Of a stretch of DNA of 50,374 nucleotides, positions 43,622 to 50,374 are shown piece by piece. Below the pieces are notes generated by a model. The model was not told the DNA's origin. It was given only the letters and a program-made list of their open reading frames with translations, and made no database searches. The first letter of the stretch is position 1, and each line of letters begins with the position of its first letter. Source of the DNA: Dawidia cretensis (GTDB lineage Bacteria; Bacteroidota; Bacteroidia; Cytophagales; Cyclobacteriaceae); NCBI RefSeq assembly GCF_018598175.1, contig NZ_JAHESE010000041.1, forward strand, positions 1 to 50,374. Reading direction: 5' to 3'. Position numbers and translations under genes: made by a program.

Positions 43622-45235
43622 ATGTTAGAATCCGGAACTAAGTCCCGATCCGTCGGGACGGACAGCTTTGGTATTCCCAGAGGAAAAGCGCATTGGAATG
43701 TATCGCCCGGTGCGCTGGCGGAGCAAGCGCTCAAGCTGGGACAAGCGAAGAAGACGACAAGTGGCGCGCTGGCAATCGACACGGGTGAGTTCACCGGGCG
43801 GTCTCCAAAAGACAAGTTTACCGTCAAGGACGCTTTGACGCAGGACGCCGTGTGGTGGAACCAGTTCAACATCCCCTTTTCCCCCGACAAGTTTGCCCAA
43901 CTGCATCAGAAGATGCTGCAGTATCTGGAAGGCAAGGAGTTCTACGTGCGCGATGTATTTGCCTGCGCCGACCCACGCTATCGCCTGCGTGTGCGCGTGG
44001 TCAACGAATACGCCTGGTCGAACCTGTTTGTGCACAATATGTTCATCCGCCCGACCGAACAAGAGCTTGGCAACTTTGAGCCCGAGTGGCTGGTGCTGAA
44101 CGCGCCGGGTTTTCACGCCGATCCGGCTGTCGACGGCACCCGCCAGCATAACTTCTCGATCATCGACTTCACCCGCAAGGTGATCCTGATCGGTGGCAGC
44201 GGGTATACCGGTGAGATCAAGAAAGGCATCTTTACCGTGCTCAACTTCATCTTACCCCATCAGCAGAATGTCCTCGCCATGCACTGCTCAGCCAACGTCG
44301 GCGCGGCCGGCGACACTGCCATCTTCTTCGGCCTTTCGGGCACGGGCAAGACCACGCTGTCGGCCGACCCCAATCGTAAGCTCATCGGCGACGACGAGCA
44401 CGGCTGGACACCCGACAACGTCATCTTCAACTTTGAAGGCGGCTGCTACGCCAAGACGATCGACCTGACGGAAGAAAAAGAGCCTGACATCTACCGGGCT
44501 ATACGCGCCGGCGCCCTCCTCGAAAACGTAGGCTATAAAACAGGCACCGACGAGGTTGACTTCGCCAATGGCACACGCACCGAAAATACTCGCGTGAGCT
44601 ACCCGATCGACTACATCTGTAACACGGTGCAGCCGTCTCTGAGCAGGAACCCGAAGAATATCTTCTTCCTGACGTGCGATGCCTACGGCGTATTACCGCC
44701 CATCGCGCGACTCACGCCGGGGCAAGCGGCCTTCCACTTCATCTCCGGCTATACTGCCAAGGTAGCGGGCACGGAAGCCGACGTGACGGAGCCGACCATG
44801 ACCTTCTCGGCCTGCTTCGGTGCGCCGTTCATGCCGCTGCATCCGGCTAAATATGCCACCATGCTCAGCAACAAGATGCAGGAAGCGGGCGTGCGTGTAT
44901 GGATGGTCAACACCGGCTGGACGGGCGGCCCCTATGGCACCGGCACGCGCATGAGCCTGAAATATACCCGCGCACTGATTACCGCTGCACTGGAAGGCAA
45001 GCTCGATAACGTCGAATACGAAAACCACGAGATCTTTGGATTGGCCGTACCCCTCGCCTGCCCGGGCGTGCCAGACGGCCTGCTCAACCCACGCGAAACG
45101 TGGAATGATAAAGATGCCTATGACCACAAGGCGCAGTACCTGGCAGAAGCGTTCCTCAAGAACTTTGAGAAATTCGCCGCCCTGGCCGACGTCGAAATAC
45201 TCGCCGGCGCACCCAAGCTCAAGGCTGACGCCTGA
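43622..45235 (+). CDS. pckA: Phosphoenolpyruvate carboxykinase (ATP)
   Basis: 537 residues. Converts oxaloacetate and ATP to phosphoenolpyruvate, CO2 and ADP, the first committed step of gluconeogenesis (or the reverse carboxylation in anaerobes). Landmarks: DTGEFTGRSPKDKF near residue 52-65, the kinase-1a loop GLSGTGKTTLS, DDEHGW for metal, and the adenine-binding NTGWTGGPYGTG near the end. The N-terminus is unusual: between codons 7 and 13 a perfect 18-base hairpin lies in the coding sequence. It has its own promoter and terminator, so it is monocistronic. Confidence 0.95.
   Translation: MLESGTKSRSVGTDSFGIPRGKAHWNVSPGALAEQALKLGQAKKTTSGALAIDTGEFTGRSPKDKFTVKDALTQDAVWWNQFNIPFSPDKFAQLHQKMLQYLEGKEFYVRDVFACADPRYRLRVRVVNEYAWSNLFVHNMFIRPTEQELGNFEPEWLVLNAPGFHADPAVDGTRQHNFSIIDFTRKVILIGGSGYTGEIKKGIFTVLNFILPHQQNVLAMHCSANVGAAGDTAIFFGLSGTGKTTLSADPNRKLIGDDEHGWTPDNVIFNFEGGCYAKTIDLTEEKEPDIYRAIRAGALLENVGYKTGTDEVDFANGTRTENTRVSYPIDYICNTVQPSLSRNPKNIFFLTCDAYGVLPPIARLTPGQAAFHFISGYTAKVAGTEADVTEPTMTFSACFGAPFMPLHPAKYATMLSNKMQEAGVRVWMVNTGWTGGPYGTGTRMSLKYTRALITAALEGKLDNVEYENHEIFGLAVPLACPGVPDGLLNPRETWNDKDAYDHKAQYLAEAFLKNFEKFAALADVEILAGAPKLKADA
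43642..43659 (+). repeat. Hairpin within the first codons of pckA
   Basis: GTCCCGA-TCCG-TCGGGAC, a 7-base perfect stem 20 bases after the ATG, encoding residues of the KSRSVGT segment that is not typical of the family. It could slow translation initiation or be an inserted repetitive element. Confidence 0.55.
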
Positions 45236-45273
45236 TAATACTGTTGTTGGCTGTGAATAGAAGGGATTGATCG

Positions 45274-45308
45274 ATGCCGCCCCACTGTCTGGGGTGGCAT
45301 TTTTTTTC
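45274..45308 (+). terminator. Terminator of pckA
   Basis: ATGCC-G-CCCCA / TGGGG-T-GGCAT stem followed by eight T. Confidence 0.92.
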
Positions 45309-45417
45309 CAATAAAAAGCAAAATTAACCGCTCACGGGAAACACGATGGCTTCTAGCTTTTGCGTTAGTATCATGCTTATTAAACGTATCTACAACAATA
45401 AAAAAACCATCGCGAGT

Positions 45418-45897
45418 ATGAAGTCAACATTTTTAACGGGAATCTTTTTCCTGACCCTGGCTTCCGCACCACTGTTTGCACAAGATGCGCAGAGCGCGGC
45501 TGCCGTAACCGATGAAGAGCTGAAGAAGTATGCAGTGGCCATGGACTCGATCAACGAGATGCAGACTGAACTGTCAGGTGAAATCAAGACCATGGTGAAA
45601 GACAACCAGGCCATGCCTGTGGCACGATACAATGAGCTGTACAAGATCATTGGCGACGAGACCAAACTGCTCGAAGCCCAGGCAACGACCGACGAGATCC
45701 GCTTTGTAAAAGAAGTCATTGCCCTTCGCGAGCAAGGTACTGCCAAGATCAAGGAAACGTATCAACTGCTGGCCAAGGACTACGTGGGAGTGGCTTCTTT
45801 TAACAAAGTGAAGAAAGCCCTTACAACGGACGAAGCCCTGAAGACCAAATACCAGTCCATGATGGATGAGCTGGGCAAAGACAACGCTGTCAACTAA
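45418..45897 (+). CDS. Secreted DUF4168-type protein
   Basis: 159 residues from the ATG at 45418, with a signal peptide (MKSTFLTGIFFLTLASAPLFA) and mature QDAQSAAAVTDEELKKYAVAMDSINEMQTEL, as in DUF4168. The rest is helical and charged (LLEAQATTDEIRFVKEVIALREQG). Periplasmic, function unknown. An upstream ATG in the same frame (45346) gives no better signal. Terminator follows. Confidence 0.65.
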   Translation: MKSTFLTGIFFLTLASAPLFAQDAQSAAAVTDEELKKYAVAMDSINEMQTELSGEIKTMVKDNQAMPVARYNELYKIIGDETKLLEAQATTDEIRFVKEVIALREQGTAKIKETYQLLAKDYVGVASFNKVKKALTTDEALKTKYQSMMDELGKDNAVN

Positions 45898-45931
45898 CGG
45901 CCTGACGACCAGATACCGTCAACCGGCATAC

Positions 45932-45967
45932 AAGAGGCTGCTCTCCGGGCGGCCTCTTTCGTTTTGT
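45932..45967 (+). terminator. Terminator after the DUF4168 gene
   Basis: AAGAGGC / GCCTCTT stem, then TCGTTTTG. Confidence 0.75.
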
Positions 45968-46081
45968 ACACTTTCAGCGTTCGGAAACGAATGCGACCAT
46001 CTGTAATGCCGAAAATATTACACCGGTAAAATCCCCTTCGAAGCTTAACTTTTGGATAAAGTGCTAAATTGCTAAAAGTCA

Positions 46082-46089
46082 TATCTTTG
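46082..46089 (+). promoter_or_regulatory. -7 box of the M15 peptidase gene
   Basis: TATCTTTG fits TAnnTTTG. It decides the start: the GTG at 46089 lies in the box, so translation must begin at ATG 46098 or, with the ~20-base leader seen at miaB and pckA, 46113. Confidence 0.5.
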
Positions 46090-46112
46090 TGCCCTGTATG
46101 ACATTGAAAAAA

Positions 46113-46889
46113 ATGCCTAAATCCCTCCTACTTGCCGCGGCCCTGCTGTGCAGCATATGCTTCACTGCCCAGGCGCAACACAGCTCATTGTTTGCCTCCT
46201 ATGATTGCCGCGAGCACGCCGAGTTTTTTTACAGCGCCCCGGTAGAGGAAGTGATCGTAACCGATGCCGACGTTACGGTGTCGCTGGAGGTGGAAGAAGC
46301 CGTCGAGGCCATCGATACGCTGAATGGTTGGAAACACTGGCAGTATGTGGAGAACTTTCATTTTGGAAAAGACCGTGGTGCCATGCCCATGATCACCGAT
46401 CTGAATGCGCTGCACCCCTACTTCCGCGACCGCATCAAAACCCTGATCGAAACGTGCGAAGCCAAGGGCATTACCCTGGCAGTCGTAGAATCATACCGCA
46501 CCCATGCCAAACAAAACGAATACAAGGTCATGGGAAAGAAATATACCAACTCGGGCGCCGGCAAATCCAAACATCAGTATGGCCTGGCGGTGGACGTTGT
46601 TCCGGTGGTGAACGGCGTAGCCGTGTGGGACAACAAAGCCCTTTGGAAAAGCGTGGGCGTGGAAGGCGAAAAGCTGGGCCTCCGCTGGGGCGGTCGCTGG
46701 CGCAAGCCGTATGACCCGGGGCACTTCGAGTGGACTGGCGGACTTACCTCCTCCCACCTGGCCGTCGGCGTACTGCCGCCTGTTCCCAGGGTAGAAGATC
46801 TCTATCCGTGCATGGCGCAAGACGTTCGCGTGCTGCGCCGGTATTGGAAAGAATGGGAGACTGCGCAGAGCGCAGTGACACGCAAATAA
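46113..46889 (+). CDS. M15-family D-alanyl-D-alanine carboxypeptidase-like protein
   Basis: 258 residues from ATG 46113 (MPKSLLLAAALLCSICFTAQAQ is a good signal peptide). M15 zinc peptidase: SYRTHAKQNEYK, then SKHQYGLAVDVVP supplying zinc His and Asp, then GLRWGGRWRKPYDPGHFEW supplying the second zinc His and catalytic Glu. Such enzymes trim peptidoglycan peptides in the periplasm. An N-terminal extension of about 60 residues (CREHAEFFYSAPVEEVIV) has no known role. Followed by the GH1 gene after 2 bases. Confidence 0.85.
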   Translation: MPKSLLLAAALLCSICFTAQAQHSSLFASYDCREHAEFFYSAPVEEVIVTDADVTVSLEVEEAVEAIDTLNGWKHWQYVENFHFGKDRGAMPMITDLNALHPYFRDRIKTLIETCEAKGITLAVVESYRTHAKQNEYKVMGKKYTNSGAGKSKHQYGLAVDVVPVVNGVAVWDNKALWKSVGVEGEKLGLRWGGRWRKPYDPGHFEWTGGLTSSHLAVGVLPPVPRVEDLYPCMAQDVRVLRRYWKEWETAQSAVTRK

Positions 46890-46891
46890 TC

Positions 46892-48094
46892 ATGAGGCTA
46901 ACGTTTCCCGAAAAGTTTATCTTCGGAACTAGCACCGCGGCCGTGCAGGTCGAGACGGCCTTCGAGCACGACTGGCAGGGCATCAAGTGCCGTGATGGAC
47001 ACGTGTTCGATCAAACGACCGACCACGAGCTGCGACTGGAAGAAGATGTGAACATCATCGCCACGCTGGCCCCGAGCTACCGCATGAGCCTCATGTGGAG
47101 CAAGCTGCAGCGCGAGCCTTACGGCGCCTTCGACGAAGCTACACGCCTGCATTATCATACCCTCCTTAAAAGCCTGAAAGCCCGTGGTGTATCCATCATG
47201 ATGGTATTGCACCACTTCTCCAACCCACTGTGGTTTTCCAAACGTAATAGCTGGGAAAAGGAGGAAAATATCCCCCTTTGGATCGACTACGCCCGCCGTG
47301 TCATCGACGAATACGGCGAGTATGTATCGTATTGGAATACCTTTAATGAGCCGAATGTATACGCCAGCTTCGGATGGCTCACGGGCTTCTTTCCCCCGTT
47401 TAAGATCAACCCGCTGGCGGCCGGCAAAGTGGTCGTCAACATGGGCAAGGCCCACGACCAGATTTACGACTACCTGAAATCGCGGTTCCCGCACCACCCC
47501 GTGGGCATTTCGCACAACTGCGCCGTCTTCGCAGCCGAAAACATCCTGGGTTGGTTCCCCGCCCGCCTCAGCGACTGGTGGTTCATGGACTACGTGCCCC
47601 AGCATTTCGAAAAGGTTGACTTTTTTGGCATGAGCTACTATGGCCGCATTTCGCACGACCCGCTGCCGATTACCTACCTCAACCACCCGCAGAAGATCAA
47701 AGACCTGGGCCGCAAACACGACGACATCTGGGAGTACTATCCGGAAGGCCTGCGCACCTGCCTGGACCGGTACTGGAACAAGTATAAAAAGCCCATTATC
47801 ATCACTGAAAACGGCGTTTGCGACGAGAGCGACTTCCTGCGGCTACAGGCCATCCAGGATTACGCCGCCATCATACACCAGGCCATTCACGACGGCATCG
47901 ACATCCAGGGGTACTACCACTGGAGCACGTGGGACAATGTCGAGTGGCACCTCGGTCCTTCTATGCGGTTCGGCCTGTATCAAACCGACCCCAAGACCCG
48001 TAATCGTTTTATGAAACCCAGCGGCGCCCTCTACGCCTCCCTGGCGCACTCCAAGAAAATTACTGTACAGCAATACCAGGAAGTGGCAATCTGA
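46892..48094 (+). CDS. Glycoside hydrolase family 1 beta-glycosidase
   Basis: 400 residues from ATG 46892, no signal peptide, so cytoplasmic. GH1 TIM barrel: FPEKFIFGTSTAAVQVE at the N-terminus, acid/base Glu in YWNTFNEPN, nucleophile Glu in IIITENGVCDE, and the sugar-binding HWSTWDNVEWHLG segment near the end. It is shorter than typical GH1 enzymes (about 440-480 residues). Probable beta-glucosidase or related activity; substrate not predictable. Two bases separate it from the M15 gene, suggesting one transcript. Confidence 0.87.
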   Translation: MRLTFPEKFIFGTSTAAVQVETAFEHDWQGIKCRDGHVFDQTTDHELRLEEDVNIIATLAPSYRMSLMWSKLQREPYGAFDEATRLHYHTLLKSLKARGVSIMMVLHHFSNPLWFSKRNSWEKEENIPLWIDYARRVIDEYGEYVSYWNTFNEPNVYASFGWLTGFFPPFKINPLAAGKVVVNMGKAHDQIYDYLKSRFPHHPVGISHNCAVFAAENILGWFPARLSDWWFMDYVPQHFEKVDFFGMSYYGRISHDPLPITYLNHPQKIKDLGRKHDDIWEYYPEGLRTCLDRYWNKYKKPIIITENGVCDESDFLRLQAIQDYAAIIHQAIHDGIDIQGYYHWSTWDNVEWHLGPSMRFGLYQTDPKTRNRFMKPSGALYASLAHSKKITVQQYQEVAI

Positions 48095-48140
48095 CATTTG
48101 TTAAGTACCTTCCGGCAAGCGACCTGAACCTTGAGAACCT

Positions 48141-49316
48141 ATGTACCGAAAACTACGCCTGTTGCCAGTCATCCTGTGTCTGCTTGCCCCAACCATATGG
48201 GGATGGGGACAAACCAAAACACAAAAAACGAAGACCTCGGGTAAAAAAGAGCTTCTCTACGTAGGCACCTTCAGTGTGCGCGGCAGTGCCGGGCTGTACG
48301 TCTATAACTTCAACCGCGCCAAGCGCACGCTCACGCTGGTACAAACCGCGCCGACACCCGAAAGTCCGTCGTTTGTGGGCATTCATCCCACCGGCAAATT
48401 CTTATACTCGGTCAACCGCGGCAGGGCGAAGGACAGTGACCTGGAAGGCTCCGTCAGTGCCTTTGCCATCGACGCCAAGACCGGCCGCCTCAGTGATCTC
48501 AACAATCGTTCTTCCTTTGGTGCCGATCCTTGCCACATCAGCTTTGATAAAACCGGTCAATACGCCTTTGTCTCCAACTACGGCGAAGGCAACCTGGTGG
48601 TACTGCCGTTATTTGAAGACGGCCTGGTTGGCAACCCCTCCGATTCGAAAAAGTATATTGCCAGCAGCGTCAACCCCGCCCGGCAGGAAAGCTCGCACAT
48701 TCACTCGGCCCTGATCTCACCCGACAACCGTATTCTCTATGCGGCCGACCTGGGCGCCGACAAAGTCTATAGCTATAACTTCAACCTGAACACGGGCAAG
48801 CTCGAGCCCTCTCAGCAGAAAGAAGCCGCCGTCATTCCGGGCTCAGGCCCACGGCACTTTACCTTTCACCCGAACGGCAACTTCTTATACCTGTCAGAAG
48901 AGATGACTTCTTCTGTCTGCGCCTTTAAGATCGATAAGAAGACCGGTGCACTGACCGTGCTGCAAGACTCGGTACTTTCCCTGCCCGCGAGCTTCACCGG
49001 CAAGAACAGCAGCGCTGATATACACATCACCCCCAATGGCAAGTTCCTGTACATGTCGAACCGCGGCTTTAATGGCATCAGCATCTTTACCGTCGCTGCT
49101 ACCGGCAAGATCAAGCTGGTGGGCCAGCAGCCCACAGGTGGTCAGACCCCGCGCAATTTCATGATCGACCCGCGGGGCGAATACCTCTTTGCCGCCAACC
49201 AGGACACCGACACGATCGTGCTGTTCCGTATAAACGCAAAAACGGGTCTGCTCACACAAGTGGGCAAACCCGTTAAAGTCCCGTCGCCGGTATGCTTAAA
49301 AATGCTGACGCACTAG
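48141..49316 (+). CDS. Secreted lactonase-type seven-bladed beta-propeller protein
   Basis: 391 residues. Signal peptide (MYRKLRLLPVILCLLAPTIWGWGQ), then the 6-phosphogluconolactonase/YbhE-like propeller: repeated motifs SFVGIHPTGKFLYSVNR, CHISFDKTGQYAFVSNYGEGN, HIHSALISPDNRILYAADLG, RHFTFHPNGNFLYLSEE. Cytosolic members hydrolyse 6-phosphogluconolactone; this exported form more likely acts on another lactone or is a related muconate-type enzyme. It converges on the OmpA-like gene with a 13-base gap and no terminator between. Confidence 0.83.
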   Translation: MYRKLRLLPVILCLLAPTIWGWGQTKTQKTKTSGKKELLYVGTFSVRGSAGLYVYNFNRAKRTLTLVQTAPTPESPSFVGIHPTGKFLYSVNRGRAKDSDLEGSVSAFAIDAKTGRLSDLNNRSSFGADPCHISFDKTGQYAFVSNYGEGNLVVLPLFEDGLVGNPSDSKKYIASSVNPARQESSHIHSALISPDNRILYAADLGADKVYSYNFNLNTGKLEPSQQKEAAVIPGSGPRHFTFHPNGNFLYLSEEMTSSVCAFKIDKKTGALTVLQDSVLSLPASFTGKNSSADIHITPNGKFLYMSNRGFNGISIFTVAATGKIKLVGQQPTGGQTPRNFMIDPRGEYLFAANQDTDTIVLFRINAKTGLLTQVGKPVKVPSPVCLKMLTH

Positions 49317-49329
49317 TGCGCCCGTTGCG

Positions 49330-49998
49330 TTAGTCTTTCAGAATACGCATCTCCACCCGTCGGTTTGCGGCGCGCGCTTCGGGAGTCATTTCATTCCGCA
49401 GCGGCTGACTGCCGCCGAAGGCTTTCGTCAGGATACGTTTTTTGGCGATGTCCTTTTCCACCAGGTATTTCTTCACGGCATCGACGCGATCTTGTGAAAG
49501 CTCCAGGTTGGCCTTCGGGCTACCGGTGTTGTCGGTGTGACCTTCCAGCTGAATCTCCATATTCGTGTTCTCTTTCATCATCTGCGCCAGCTCGTCTAAC
49601 TCGCCATACGACTTCGGGTCGATGGCTGCCTTACCCTGTGCAAAGATGAGGCTGCTCAGCACCACCGTCTGGCCTTTGGGCGTCAGCGTGATGTCGCGCA
49701 AAATGCGTTTGCTACCGTCAACATCTTTGGGGTCGACAATCACTGTCTTCGGATTATAGCCTTCCGCACCTGCCGTAATCTGGTACTTGGCGGTGCCAAA
49801 GATGGGGAATGAAAACGTGCTGTCATTGAAACGGCCGAATATACTGCCGGTAGGAATGCTGCTGTAACGGATGCTGGCCTTCACGCCCTTGCCCGTACGC
49901 GAATCCATTATTTTGCCCTGCGCCAGCATCTCGTCCGTCTGTGCAAATGCCGGCAGAAACACGGTGAGCAAAACAAGTGTCATTCCAATCGTTCTCAT
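49330..49998 (-). CDS. OmpA-family peptidoglycan-binding protein
   Basis: 222 residues from ATG 49998 (signal peptide MRTIGMTLVLLTVFLPAFAQ). An N-terminal carboxypeptidase-regulatory-like domain (about 25-110, GKIMDSRTGKGVKASIRY) is followed by an OmpA C-terminal domain (about 110-222) with LEGHTDNTGSPKANLELSQDRVDAVKKYL and the closing RAANRRVEMRI. The conserved Asp and Arg for diaminopimelate binding are present. It anchors the outer membrane to peptidoglycan. A longer start (50058) would overlap its promoter. Confidence 0.88.
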   Translation of the reverse strand: MRTIGMTLVLLTVFLPAFAQTDEMLAQGKIMDSRTGKGVKASIRYSSIPTGSIFGRFNDSTFSFPIFGTAKYQITAGAEGYNPKTVIVDPKDVDGSKRILRDITLTPKGQTVVLSSLIFAQGKAAIDPKSYGELDELAQMMKENTNMEIQLEGHTDNTGSPKANLELSQDRVDAVKKYLVEKDIAKKRILTKAFGGSQPLRNEMTPEARAANRRVEMRILKD

Positions 49999-50022
49999 GG
50001 GGGTTGCTTTTAGTTTAAAATG

Positions 50023-50030
50023 CAAACTTA
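50023..50030 (-). promoter_or_regulatory. -7 box of the OmpA-like gene
   Basis: Minus-strand TAAGTTTG fits TAnnTTTG, 24 bases before the ATG at 49998. The -33 element is not clear. Confidence 0.5.
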
Positions 50031-50107
50031 CAGGTTCTATTTGCAAAGTCCTTGCCAATCAAGGATGTATACCGCCGCAAGCGAAGCTTTAACGGGCTAA
50101 AAAGCAA

Positions 50108-50150
50108 ACGCCGGAAACCACTGTCTAAGAACAGGGTGTCCGGCGTCTTT
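50108..50150. terminator. Hairpin between the OmpA-like and the right-end gene
   Basis: ACGCCGGA / TCCGGCGT arms (50108-50115, 50139-50146) with partial inner pairing; T-rich sequence follows on both strands. It lies 41 bases beyond the stop of the right-end gene and likely ends it. Confidence 0.7.
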
Positions 50151-50190
50151 TATCTGTGACAGCTACTGCCGCATGGCAGGCTGCGCTTCT

Positions 50191-50374
50191 TTACCATTCT
50201 ACGGTTTGCCCGGCGCCGAGTATGTCGCCTTCGTCACCGTCATTGTCTACCGCTTTTTTCGAGGCGTCTTCTTCGCCGCTACTTTCGCTTTTTTGGTCGG
50301 CTGCTTGGCTTTGGCTTGGCTCCGGGTTGAGGTTTGGGCTTTGGCTTTGCTTTTCCGCTTGTCCCCCGAAGAGG
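50191..50374 (-). CDS. C-terminal tail of an unidentified protein, cut by the window edge
   Basis: Sixty codons and a stop are visible. The tail is low-complexity, rich in Ser, Gln, Pro and Glu (KQSQSPNLNPEPSQSQAAD), becomes acidic (DNDGDEGD) and ends ILGAGQTVEW. No domain can be named. It follows the same direction as the OmpA-like gene, separated by a hairpin and an ~190-base gap. Confidence 0.55.
   Translation of the reverse strand, partial: LFGGQAEKQSQSPNLNPEPSQSQAADQKSESSGEEDASKKAVDNDGDEGDILGAGQTVEW

Overview
The window reads as chromosome of a Bacteroidota bacterium, most likely a Cytophagales-type one. The supporting signs are promoters with the phylum's TAnnTTTG -7 box, few purine-rich ribosome binding sites, many surface-type lipoproteins with acidic residues after the lipid cysteine, a split transketolase, an ATP-type PEP carboxykinase, and the gene run miaB / sigma-54 activator / LptE / TPR-like / secG. 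No tRNA, rRNA, CRISPR array, prophage or transposase gene was seen.

Layout. 1-1839 (minus): a YfiR-type periplasmic protein followed by a membrane HAMP/GAF sensor whose last ~110 bases look corrupted, as at a contig end. 2302-3498 (plus): lhgO. 3571-20640 (minus): the main feature, a head-to-tail array of twelve paralogous lipoproteins. Most have four modules: two N-terminal beta-type domains (A, B), a PKD-like module with a DWGDG motif (C), and a degenerate leucine-rich-repeat-like module (D). Two members are shorter in a nested way (B-C-D and C-D). Hairpins suggest three transcription units: members 12-6, members 5-2, and member 1. The ~680-base gap between members 6 and 5 holds a C-terminal scrap of a lost paralog, a (TG)8 tract and strong hairpins.

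21230-22390 (plus): MoeB/ThiF-rhodanese fusion with operator-like palindromes. 22474-26178 (minus): OsmC protein and sodium/solute symporter (ATGA overlap), then a cytochrome-c-like lipoprotein / YceI / DUF5777 barrel operon. 26179-26771: gene-free, with two copies of an ~82-bp hairpin repeat and a long palindrome. 26772-30115 (minus): a 62-residue membrane protein coupled to a 1052-residue NTT-type transporter with HEAT-like and cyclic-nucleotide-binding parts. 30214-32120 (minus): OmpH/Skp-like protein, acidic hypothetical protein, gamma-class carbonic anhydrase. 32291-37903 (plus): miaB, sigma-54 activator, lptE, TPR-like protein, secG, then transketolase N-terminal subunit. 37984-43433 (minus): possible gene remnant, surface lipoprotein, OPT and POT peptide transporters. 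43622-49316 (plus): pckA, DUF4168 protein, M15 peptidase, GH1 glycosidase, lactonase-type propeller. 49330-50374 (minus): OmpA-like protein and the C-terminal tail of an unidentified gene.

Together this is envelope and housekeeping material surrounding an expanded, diversifying family of probable surface lipoproteins. The array has the strongest claim to be an undescribed system: its function cannot be read from the sequence, but its modular architecture, divergence gradient, nested truncations and gene scrap indicate ongoing duplication, loss and recombination.
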